Source of the DNA: Hondaea fermentalgiana
Taxonomy: Eukaryota; Sar; Bigyra; Thraustochytrida; Thraustochytriidae
Assembly: GCA_014084085.1 (NCBI GenBank)
Contig: NPFB01000037.1
Coordinates: 118,723-133,158 of the forward strand
DNA: 14,436 bases
Direction: 5' to 3'
Shown: one piece after another, positions 8,069 through 14,436 of the stretch
Layout: each line of letters opens with the position of its first letter
Numbering within the stretch: the first letter of the stretch is position 1
The notes under the pieces: model-generated
Told to the model about the DNA's origin: nothing
What the model saw: only the letters and a program-made list of their open reading frames with translations
Database searches by the model: none
Translations under genes and position numbers: made by a program

Positions 8069-8104
8069 GAGACGGAGACGGAGACGGAGACGGAGACGGA
8101 GTCG
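8069..8104 (+). repeat. (GAGACG)5 hexanucleotide repeat
   Basis: Five perfect units plus one GAGTCG variant. In the Deltex frame it would read as alternating Glu-Thr if the upstream extension were translated. Confidence 0.92.
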
Positions 8105-8206
8105 GGCCCGGCGAGCGCGCGCCTGCCGGTGGTCCGCGCGGCGGGGCGGGGGGAACGGGGTCGGTCGCGCGGGGACCGCGCGGAGATCGCGCGGCGGCGC
8201 CGGGCG

Positions 8207-9448
8207 ATGCGCTGGGAGTTCGACAACGGAGTCCTGGGAGGGCCGCCGCGCTGGACGCCGTGCGCGCCGGAGCTGGAGGCCCACCTGAACGCGCTCGTCG
8301 CGGCGGGCAGCACCTCGACGCAGGTCATGATGGGGCCCTTCGCCTACCTGCTGGAGCTCGTGCCCACGATGCGCCAGAGGAATCTTCACACGGGCCGCGC
8401 GAGGGACCTCAGACCGGCGGGCGTCGCCACCGCCGCCGTCCCGGCGAACGCGGGCTCGCAGGCCGGCTTCGCGCCGACGGGGCACCACCACCACCAGTTG
8501 GCGGGATTTCCGTCTGCAGGCGCTCCCGCGCCAGCTCCACCCCGGACGCGCCGCGAGAAACGCAAGGCCAGCCGCGGTGATCCTCTCGATGAGCAAATCG
8601 TGCATTCTGGCCAGGAAACTGCCTCGGGCATTAAACACGAGCATGTCTGGGAGCAGATGGAATTTATCAAGGCTGCCGATCTGGATCCCAAGGAGCATTG
8701 CCACATTTGCCTCCTCGAGTTTGTTGATGACGACAACGACACTGACCCCAGTACAGGGGCACCGAAAGATGGGTCCAGCAGCGCAACTGAAGCGAACAGC
8801 GCAGCAAGCTCAGCGTCATCAGCAGCGGCAAATTCGAATCAAGACGCCGACATGGAACCGCTGGACTGCGTGAAATTACCAAATTGTCATGGACATTACT
8901 TTCATACGGACTGCATCAAGCGTTGGTTTGCAGAAAAGCCCAAGTGCCCGTCATGCGGACACTTTTACGGTCAGGAGATCGGGACTCAACCGGCAGGCAC
9001 GATGGTGTCGCACAAGTCAAAGAGCTCACTTCCGGGCCACGGCGGTTGCGGGACGATTGAAATATCGTATCATTTCTCAAGCGGGATCCAAGGCCCGGAG
9101 CATCCGAACCCTGGCGAGCGCTTTTATGGCACATCGCGTTGCGCATATCTTCCTGACAATGAACAGGGGCGCAAGTGCCATTTGCTCTTGCAGCAAGCCT
9201 TTCGTAACCGCGTTTGCTTCACCGTGGGAACCTCCTTGACAACTAACCGAGGCAATTCCGTCATTTGGAATGGTATCCATCACAAAACGTCGCGATGCGG
9301 TGGCCCGACTTCCTTTGGCTACCCTGACCCAACATATCTGAATCGCCTTGAGCTCGAGCTTGCCAGCAAGGGCGTCACAGCAAGCGTACTTCCAAAGGGT
9401 ACTGGCGCCAAGGCGAGCGCTCGGAGTTCCAGTCGCAAGAGCAAGTAG
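8207..9448 (+). CDS. Deltex-family E3 ubiquitin ligase (WWE, RING-H2, Deltex C-terminal domain)
   Basis: 413 residues from ATG 8207 (G at -3) to TAG 9446. Residues 1-70 form a WWE domain (WEF, RWTPC, GPFAYLLEL, MRQRN.HTGRARDL), a fold that binds poly-ADP-ribose (iso-ADP-ribose) in several E3 ligases. 71-163 is a Pro/Ala linker with a basic RTRREKRK. The RING-H2 uses C165, C168, C227, H230, H233, C236, C247 and C250, with 58 residues between the first two ligand pairs. Residues ~258-392 are the Deltex C-terminal domain: GTQPAGTM, GTIEISYHF, GIQGPEHPNPGERF, AYLPDNEQGRKC, FTVGTSLTT, VIWNGIHHKT, GYPDPTYL. In animals this domain binds ADP-ribose or NAD+ and, with the RING, directs ubiquitin onto ADP-ribosylated substrates. 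The pocket His (H358) and Glu (E384) are present. The C-tail is basic (SARSSSRKSK). The frame is open back to 7580, but the only other in-frame ATG is at 7580 and the extension looks non-coding. Confidence 0.93.
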   Translation: MRWEFDNGVLGGPPRWTPCAPELEAHLNALVAAGSTSTQVMMGPFAYLLELVPTMRQRNLHTGRARDLRPAGVATAAVPANAGSQAGFAPTGHHHHQLAGFPSAGAPAPAPPRTRREKRKASRGDPLDEQIVHSGQETASGIKHEHVWEQMEFIKAADLDPKEHCHICLLEFVDDDNDTDPSTGAPKDGSSSATEANSAASSASSAAANSNQDADMEPLDCVKLPNCHGHYFHTDCIKRWFAEKPKCPSCGHFYGQEIGTQPAGTMVSHKSKSSLPGHGGCGTIEISYHFSSGIQGPEHPNPGERFYGTSRCAYLPDNEQGRKCHLLLQQAFRNRVCFTVGTSLTTNRGNSVIWNGIHHKTSRCGGPTSFGYPDPTYLNRLELELASKGVTASVLPKGTGAKASARSSSRKSK

Positions 9449-9990
9449 CTCGAATGATGTATGAGTGGTTGGTCACATAATCAATAAAGAAGTGGTGCAA
9501 GCTTTGGTTGGCCTCTCCAAGAGTTCTTGCCTGCGCAAAGGCCGTGCTATCGAAAGAGCCATCAACGTCAGACCTGTTTTGAAGGAGACGACCTCCTCTG
9601 ATACTCCTTGCATGCGCGAATGTGAGATAATGAAATCACTTTTCCTTGTTCGGGTCGTCAGTCAAGATTAGTGCTGGATTGTCGGACGCTGCTGTTCTCT
9701 GATGAATTTGTCATAGGTTGCGAAAAATTGGAAAATAAGGAAGAATACAGTATTTTGGGCATTTGCATCAGTGTCGAGAGAGTTTCAGACATCATTCATG
9801 TTCGGAAAATGCAATTGCAACAGTCAATTTACAATCACGCATTGTGTGATCTTTACTGCTCTGGCATAAGCTCCCGACCAAACCAAAAAAGCCAAAAAGG
9901 GTTGCAGGCATACATAAAGAAAAGATTCATTTCATGTGTCAGGGTCACGGAGGTCGCGAACGAATCAAGACAAGGAGGTAAAAACAGCAA
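9449..9990. other. Convergent 3' region right of the Deltex gene
   Basis: Contains the Deltex 3' UTR and, if the small minus-strand gene is real, its 3' UTR. Visibly more A+T-rich than the genes. The plus-strand frame running 9671-10534 starts at GTG and reads through non-coding-looking sequence. Apart from the AATAAA near 9483, I see nothing supportable. Confidence 0.6.
9483..9488 (+). promoter_or_regulatory. Polyadenylation signal AATAAA of the Deltex gene
   Basis: Canonical hexamer 34 bases after the stop codon, on the coding strand. The short distance suggests a compact 3' UTR. Confidence 0.6.
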
Positions 9991-10272
9991 TCACTTGGTG
10001 CTTTTCCATGCTTCAGGGACGTTCACGGCGGTATGTGTCAGCAGGAATTGTTGGCCGGTGGAAGGGTTTACAAAAGGGGTCGAACATTGCTCATCCCTCT
10101 GGTTGTCTACGTGCGTGGCGGCGGCTGGAGCCTCTCGCTTTCGCTCGGGGCTGCTGCTGCCGACTTGTGAGGATCGCCGCTGCTTTGCGGCTTGCGCGAT
10201 GAGATCGATTCGCTGTTGCAGCGTCAGCGAAGCGTCTATCGCGACGTCTTCATCCCTTGCATTTGGTGCCAT
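9991..10272 (-). CDS. Possible small protein, 93 residues, unrecognised
   Basis: ATG at 10272 to TGA at 9991. The start has G at +4 but C at -3, so the context is mediocre. The sequence is balanced, unlike the repeat-driven frames nearby: an acidic start (ARDEDVAID), an amphipathic helix candidate at 16-32 (LTLQQRIDLIAQAAKQRR), a polar linker, then an ordered-looking tail (PFVNPSTGQQFLLTH, AVNVPEAW). It has no signal peptide, membrane segment or Cys/His metal motif. I recognise no family. It would be convergent with the Deltex gene and divergent from DNAJC21. It may be chance, or one exon of a larger gene. Confidence 0.42.
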   Translation of the reverse strand: MAPNARDEDVAIDASLTLQQRIDLIAQAAKQRRSSQVGSSSPERKREAPAAATHVDNQRDEQCSTPFVNPSTGQQFLLTHTAVNVPEAWKSTK

Positions 10273-10314
10273 CGGGGGTCGGGTGAGCGAGGAATCTTGC
10301 TTTTTTTCCTGTTT

Positions 10315-10342
10315 GCTCGCTCGCTCGCTCGCTCGCCCGCTC
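10315..10342 (+). repeat. (GCTC)n tetranucleotide microsatellite
   Basis: Seven units, one of them GCCC. A second array of the same unit occurs at 13616-13647. Confidence 0.92.
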
Positions 10343-10920
10343 TCAAGTCCGTCTCGACTTTGCCTCTGGAATTGGCGCGGCGCGCGACCTTTTGGCGCTC
10401 TGTTGGCAAGTCAACTTCCCAACGCGTCGCACTGCGTGCGTGCGTGCGAGCGAGCGATGCGTGCTTGTTACACAAGCTGCGAATTGTCCGCGCCGGATCC
10501 ACTGCGAGAGATTGGAAGCAGCGTGTCCGATTGAGAGCGCCGCGGATGTCTGGCTCGTGCTTTTTTTCTCTTTTCTTCGTCGCTTTTCTTTCAGTCTAGT
10601 TTACGTGAAACCCTGGTTCGATCCAAGTATTTGCGAGGTCCGAGTCTTGCGCTTGTACCGGGGTGAGTCAACCGCCGACCTTTTCTGGATTCGCCAAGCT
10701 CAACAGCGACCGCGCAGGACTCTCGTGCGTTCGCCCGCGCTTCCGCGCGCCCAACCAGGCCTGACTGGCCGTTGTGCCAACTTGATGCAGCGCGGCCAGC
10801 GCTCGATAAGTCGCATGAAACGATCCGTTGACGATGCGCAAAGCTTCAAAAAGTTCCTCTTTAGGCTCACTCATTCGCCCCGAGTCAGAGACACGGAGCA
10901 CTAATTACTTCTCTCTCAGC

Positions 10921-10942
10921 TCTCTCTCTCTCTCTCTCTCTC
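10921..10942 (+). repeat. (TC)11 dinucleotide microsatellite
   Basis: Eleven perfect TC units, with further CTCT runs on both sides (10911-10917 and 10957-10963). About 530 bases upstream of the DNAJC21 ATG; such CT/GA tracts can act as promoter elements, but no function is shown here. Confidence 0.92.
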
Positions 10943-11218
10943 ATTCCCTCTGTCTTTCTCTCGAATGATACTGATTTCTCCTGCTGCTGTAGTACTTTTG
11001 CGCGCTGTCATAGACATGGTTGTCAGTCTGTAGCATCATCTTCTACATCTGCGGTGAATTCCCAGGCAGATCAGATGCGATGTGGCAAAATCAGCAAGCA
11101 CTAGAACGCTGCATTTCTGCGAGCCTTGTACCTACTACCCGCGGCCCAGCATTTACCGTAAACTCACGAGGAAAGAGTGCGCGAAGTCGCGAATGGGGAT
11201 TGGTTCTTTGATGGTTCC

Positions 11219-11310
11219 GTAAATGTTCCATCGACGCTTTGGCGGCCTGCTTTTTTTGCTCGCCTTCGTTGCTTGCTTACTTACACCTTGCTTGCTTTGG
11301 TGGTCTGCAG
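11219..11310 (+). other. Candidate 5'-UTR intron of DNAJC21
   Basis: A 92-base segment starting GTAAAT and ending GGTCTGCAG, with a T-rich stretch and CTTAC branch-like sequences near 11276-11283. It contains an ATG at 11223 whose frame would overlap the DNAJC21 start to 11525; splicing would remove that ATG. The exon side of the donor (TTCC) is a poor match, so this is tentative. Confidence 0.25.
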
Positions 11311-11475
11311 TTGAGCAAGAGACTCTCGCGTGGGGCTGCTCAGCTGGGCTCGCAGTGGCAGCTGCCGAACAGCCTGGACGAGGCGTCCCGGCGGGTGAGC
11401 AGGCGGGCAAACGAGAGTTCGTGGCGGTCCATCTGTGCGGAGCACGGGTTCACCTCGAGGTAGTAGCCGGAAAAG

Positions 11476-13254
11476 ATGGCGTCGAGTGCAGGACGCACCA
11501 TGCGGTGCCACTACGACGTGCTTGAGGTGAGCAGGACCGCAGACGCAGACGAGCTCAAGAAGCAATACAGGAAAATGGCATTGCGATGGCATCCAGACAA
11601 AAACCGCGACAACCTGGAAGAGGCCGAACATCGCATCAAGGAGATTAACGCTGCGTACGAAGTTCTCAATGACCCGAACGAACGCGCGTGGTATGACGAC
11701 CATCGAGATGCCATCTTGCGCGGCGGAGATGGTACCGCGGGCGCCGACGGCACAGAAAGCCCGACGGTGAACCTGTGGGCCTACTTTCGATCGAGTTGCT
11801 TCGAAGGCTTTGATGACGACGAAAAAGGCTTTTACGCCGTCTACGGACGCGCGTTCACCGAAATTATGCGCGTGGAGCGCGAGTCGGGCGTGGGCGAGCC
11901 AGCGGCCATGCCCGCTTTCGGAAACTCGAAAACTTCGGACAAGGACGTCGAGAGCTTTTATGGGCGGTGGAGTGGCTTCATTTCCAAACTCAGCTTCGGC
12001 TGGGCCGATCTATACAACCCCAATGAGGCCGTGAATCGCTACCAACGCCGTTTGATCGATAAAGAGAATCGCAAGGCTCGGGACATGGAGCGCCGCGCGT
12101 ACAATGAACAGGTACGCAATCTCGTTGGATACATTAAGAAGCGCGACAAGCGAGTGCTCAAGCTCGAGTTGAATCGTCAAAAAGAGCGCGAGCGTCGCGA
12201 GAAGGAGCGGCTCGCTGCTCTGGACGAAAAGAAGCGCCTGCGGCGCGAGGCGCGCGAACAATGGCGCGAGCACTACGAAGAAGATATCGCACAACAGCTT
12301 GCCGAAGCAGAGGCTTCTGGTGAACGGTTATTTCGTCTTGCGGATGAGGACGCCAAGGCGACGAACGAAGCGCGTGCCCATGCAGAGGCCCAAGACGAAA
12401 TTGTCGTCTGGCATTGCGATGCCTGTAGCAAGGATTTCAAGTCTGAAAAGCAGTTGCGCAATCACGAGAATTCTAAAAAGCACAAAGAGGCGCTGAAAAA
12501 GTTGCAATTGCGGATGCAGCGCGAAGAGGAAATGCTACAAGCCCTTCTTGCCCAGGAGGAAGCTGAAAACGCCGATGCAGCAGAAAGTGACGCGGGAGAG
12601 TCGACGGATGAAGAACCTGGGGCTGCCCCAAAGGCATCGGAAGATGCGCAGGCCAGTAAAAATGTTGCGGATAATGGCGTTGACACGGCCAACAAGGATG
12701 GAGGCGCCGACAGTAGCAATGGCGATGGAAGCGATGACAACGACAGCGACAATAGCGATAGCGATAGCGACAGCGATGCCGACTTTGGGGCTTTTGGAAA
12801 GTTTGTACAGGAAAGTAGTGACGAGGAGGACGATGGAGAAGACGAAGAAGGCGAAGGCGAAGAGGACGAGGGAGAAGACGATGAAAAGGACAAGGTCGAC
12901 GAAAACAATGCCAAGGACGCGGCTGAGCAGGAGGGTGAGCATATCTCGAGCGAAGACGGTCCAAATCAGCAAAGTGAGGGCGTGTCGCCCCCGGAGGCGC
13001 CCACAGCACAGCCGACAAAAGCTCACAAATCAAAGGCAAAGAAGCAAAACAAGTCCTCGGGACAGTCTGATTCCAAGACGGAACATCTGTGTGTGGTGTG
13101 TAACACATACTTTACGTCGCGGAACAAGCTTTTTCAACACATCAAGGCCACAAACCATGCTGTAGCGCCAGACGCTGTCAAATCTGTAATGGAGGACTCC
13201 GATGCCGTGCGAGGAGGCCGTCGCAAGGGCAAGGCCAAAAAGGGTCGTCGTTAG
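11476..13254 (+). CDS. DNAJC21: DNAJC21/Jjj1-type J-domain co-chaperone for 60S ribosome biogenesis
   Basis: 592 residues, close to yeast Jjj1 (590). The start AAAAGATGGCG has A at -3 and G at +4, and in-frame TAG-TAG precedes it. The J domain spans ~12-74 with HPD at 39-41 (ALRWHPDKN), which stimulates Hsp70 ATPase. It is followed by the family's WAYF.SSCFEGFDDDEKGFYAVY segment (101-123). A long charged helix (190-300) leads to a first C2H2 zinc finger of U1 type: C314, C317, H330, H336. Residues 361-495 are acidic and Ser/Asp-rich. A second C2H2 finger has C539, C542, H555 and H561. The tail is lysine/arginine-rich (RRKGKAKKGRR). In yeast and humans this protein works with Hsp70 on cytosolic pre-60S particles, helping release and recycle export factors such as Arx1 together with Rei1/ZNF622. 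All diagnostic residues are present and the frame is unbroken. Confidence 0.96.
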   Translation: MASSAGRTMRCHYDVLEVSRTADADELKKQYRKMALRWHPDKNRDNLEEAEHRIKEINAAYEVLNDPNERAWYDDHRDAILRGGDGTAGADGTESPTVNLWAYFRSSCFEGFDDDEKGFYAVYGRAFTEIMRVERESGVGEPAAMPAFGNSKTSDKDVESFYGRWSGFISKLSFGWADLYNPNEAVNRYQRRLIDKENRKARDMERRAYNEQVRNLVGYIKKRDKRVLKLELNRQKERERREKERLAALDEKKRLRREAREQWREHYEEDIAQQLAEAEASGERLFRLADEDAKATNEARAHAEAQDEIVVWHCDACSKDFKSEKQLRNHENSKKHKEALKKLQLRMQREEEMLQALLAQEEAENADAAESDAGESTDEEPGAAPKASEDAQASKNVADNGVDTANKDGGADSSNGDGSDDNDSDNSDSDSDSDADFGAFGKFVQESSDEEDDGEDEEGEGEEDEGEDDEKDKVDENNAKDAAEQEGEHISSEDGPNQQSEGVSPPEAPTAQPTKAHKSKAKKQNKSSGQSDSKTEHLCVVCNTYFTSRNKLFQHIKATNHAVAPDAVKSVMEDSDAVRGGRRKGKAKKGRR

Positions 13255-13300
13255 CGCGCAGACGTTGTCAAACAATTTTATTTTCTCCTCGAGAATCCGC

Positions 13301-13405
13301 TCAGCTTCTACTCAGCGGTATGTAAGCGTACAAGATGTTGCGCCCCTCCGTCTTGCTGAGACCCCGCGCCGGTCCTCCCTTCTTGTCCTTGCTTGCGTCG
13401 CCCAT
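13301..13405 (-). CDS. Possible 34-residue micro-ORF
   Basis: ATG at 13405 with G at -3 and G at +4, ending TGA at 13301, followed on the same strand by AATAAA at 13282-13277. The product would start MGDASKDKKGG and end ILYAYIPLSRS: a basic N-terminus and a short hydrophobic aromatic end. I recognise no family. The signal and start context are suggestive but could be chance, and it would be convergent with DNAJC21. Confidence 0.2.
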   Translation of the reverse strand: MGDASKDKKGGPARGLSKTEGRNILYAYIPLSRS

Positions 13406-13615
13406 CTCGCTCGACCTCGGTGTGCCTGCGCCTCGGGGGCTCGCGAAGGCAAACAAAGCCTTGCCGCAGGTCAAGACGGGCCTCTGTGGTGCCCATTCCC
13501 CGACATCTTCCGCGACACTCGCACCCGCGGGTCGGGCCGCCAGCCAGCGGCTGCGGATTGGACGACCGAACCGATCGGCTGCGGCCGTCGACTCGCGGCG
13601 ACGGCCTTGGTGCAC

Positions 13616-13647
13616 GCTCGCTCGCTTGCTCGCTCGCTCGCTCGCAC
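13616..13647 (+). repeat. (GCTC)n tetranucleotide microsatellite, second locus
   Basis: Eight units including one GCTT and a final GCAC. Same unit as at 10315-10342. Confidence 0.9.
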
Positions 13648-13804
13648 GCGCGCGCACACCCTCCGTGACCGCGTCTAGTATCTGGCCGGCTGGACTTGTG
13701 AAAGAAGGGGACGAACAGAAAGAGACAGGCAGGGTCGGTGTCCAGCAGAGGCCACCATTGGCAGCCAGCTCCAACAAATTGTTGTTGGCGTTATTGTCAT
13801 TGCA

Positions 13805-13827
13805 TGGCTGGCTGGCTGGCTGGCTGG
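13805..13827 (+). repeat. (TGGC)5 tetranucleotide microsatellite
   Basis: Five perfect TGGC units plus TGG. Confidence 0.92.
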
Positions 13828-14280
13828 AGTGGCAGCGGCTCGCAGGATGTGTAGTCGTCGTTGTAGTCGTTGGTGTCGATGATGAGGGTTGGTTGGCTTT
13901 TGTGCCTGCCGCCGTCTCTCCGCGTCTTCTTTCTCCACGGCAGGCCCAAGACACGAGAAAGCTTTCCCAGCACTGGCCCGTGCCAGCCCAGCCCTCCCCG
14001 TTGCGTCTCCATCATCACCATCCACCATGCATCGACCTTCCTCCAGCGGCCGCACGAGCGCCCTGCCTCACCCTGCCCAGAAGCTCGAGCGGAGAATGGA
14101 CGCGGGCCGGCGGCGCAGGGCTCCGTCCAAAGACAGGAAACAAGGAAAGACGGAAGGCCATAAAGCAAGAAAGCAAGAAAGCAAAGCAAGAAAGGAGAAG
14201 AAAATGTGTAGTAGCCTGAGGTGAGCTCGGGCTCGCAAGGCGGAGCGGGGCGCGAAGGAGGGCGAGCAGCAGAACAGCTT

Positions 14281-14312
14281 GGAGGAGGCCTCGGAGGAGG
14301 CCTCGGAGGAGG
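14281..14312 (+). repeat. 12-base tandem repeat (GGAGGAGGCCTC)
   Basis: Two perfect 12-base units and a partial third (GGAGGAGG). In the open plus-strand frame it would read EEAS-EEAS-EE. Confidence 0.9.
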
Positions 14313-14436
14313 GCGGCCTTCGGAGCGCGAGCGATGCCGCGCGCGCGGTCGTGGCGGCGCGGGCGCGCGCGGAGCGGGCAGACGGACGCGGGGGAGCTGC
14401 GCGGCGGCGCGGCGGCGGCGGCCGCGGAGGCGGCGG

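Larger units (their letters stand above)
6318..8206. promoter_or_regulatory. Repeat-rich divergent region between kinase and Deltex genes
   Basis: About 1.9 kb separating two divergent starts. It holds a pentamer array (6546-6610), (AAGG)6 (6737-6760), an (ATC)n block (7270-7315), (ATCC)4 (8020-8035) and a GAGACG array (8069-8104), with an E-box-like GCACGTGC at 7424-7431. G+C climbs to about 90% near 7921-7980. The Deltex frame is open on the plus strand from an ATG at 7580, so a long N-terminal extension is formally possible. An out-of-frame 31-residue ORF (7728-7823) would be a uORF if transcribed. Other open frames here lack an ATG or are low-complexity readings of the repeats. Confidence 0.55.
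10273..11475. promoter_or_regulatory. Region upstream of DNAJC21 (1.2 kb, repeat-bearing)
   Basis: Expected to hold the DNAJC21 promoter and 5' UTR and the promoter of the possible small minus-strand gene. It contains (GCTC)n at 10315-10342, GTGC/GAGC tetranucleotide runs near 10433-10457, and a TC dinucleotide tract at 10921-10942. 11219-11310 looks like a small intron: GTAAAT, a T-rich stretch with CTTAC, then CTGCAG. Two tandem in-frame TAG codons at 11461-11466 close the frame ahead of the DNAJC21 ATG. No further gene is supported. Confidence 0.5.
13255..14436. other. Right-end region: repeats, no secure gene
   Basis: Holds the DNAJC21 3' UTR at its left. Frames are open for long stretches on both strands (plus 13335-14219, minus down to 13301), but they mostly translate microsatellites and show no domain. 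The minus frame has an ATG only at 13405, giving a 34-residue ORF. From 14225 to the edge a plus-strand frame is open (70 codons, rich in A, E, R), with no ATG inside. The last ~110 bases are about 85% G+C. A splice-donor-like GAG|GTGAGC occurs at 14218-14226. Confidence 0.5.

Noticed and set aside
10315..10342. Regularly spaced short repeats as a CRISPR-like array
   Set aside because: Units are contiguous tetranucleotides with no spacers, in eukaryotic DNA.
9671..10534. Plus-strand frame of 287 codons
   Set aside because: It begins at GTG, has no domain, runs through the (GCTC)n array, and is antisense to a more protein-like frame.
10615..10624. tRNA B-box-like GGTTCGATCC
   Set aside because: The T-arm pairs imperfectly, no A-box lies at the right distance upstream (the region is T-rich), and no acceptor stem closes.
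11223..11525. Plus-strand ATG frame with a hydrophobic, signal-peptide-like N-terminus
   Set aside because: It overlaps the well-supported DNAJC21 start in another frame, and the hydrophobic part reads a T-rich stretch that may be intronic.
13406..13954. N-terminal part of a 217-codon minus-strand frame
   Set aside because: It starts at GTG with no ATG until 13405 and is low complexity; only the 34-residue end was kept, at low confidence.
13335..14219. Plus-strand ATG frame of 294 codons
   Set aside because: It translates microsatellites (ARSLARSLAR, GWLAGWL, VVVVV) and shows no domain; G+C-rich sequence gives such frames by chance.

Overview
The window is nuclear DNA of a unicellular eukaryote. 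The recognisable proteins are all eukaryotic (a Deltex E3 ligase, a DNAJC21/Jjj1 co-chaperone, a CAMK-type kinase, SAM and ankyrin proteins). Each is read from one uninterrupted frame, several start codons sit in a Kozak-like context (best GCCACCATGATGG for the kinase), and AATAAA follows the Deltex stop. Long intron-free genes, moderately high G+C and intergenic DNA crowded with short tandem repeats would fit a thraustochytrid-like stramenopile. That assignment is an inference from style, not something the sequence proves.

Layout. (1) 1-519, minus: N-terminal 173 residues of an unrecognised protein whose gene leaves the window on the left. (2) 1250-2605, minus: a 451-residue SAM-domain protein with a duplicated short motif. 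(3) 3185-3955, plus: an acidic ankyrin-repeat protein with a pure 16-CAG tract, divergent from gene 2. (4) 4269-6317, minus: a 682-residue kinase with an N-terminal doublecortin/KHA-like domain, convergent with gene 3. (5) About 1.9 kb of repeat-rich DNA between two divergent starts. (6) 8207-9448, plus: a Deltex-family E3 ligase (WWE, RING-H2, DTC). (7) 9991-10272, minus: a possible 93-residue small protein. (8) 11476-13254, plus: DNAJC21/Jjj1, a 60S ribosome-biogenesis co-chaperone. (9) 13255-14436: no secure gene, many tandem repeats, and an extremely G+C-rich right edge with an open frame that might belong to a gene outside the window.

The genes do not form an operon or an evident pathway; they look like ordinary neighbouring eukaryotic loci. 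The most interesting points are the Deltex protein, which joins a WWE domain (as in DTX1/2/4) to a DTX3/DTX3L-like catalytic-pocket signature, and the kinase, which has HYD in place of HRD. No mobile element, tRNA, rRNA or CRISPR array was found.
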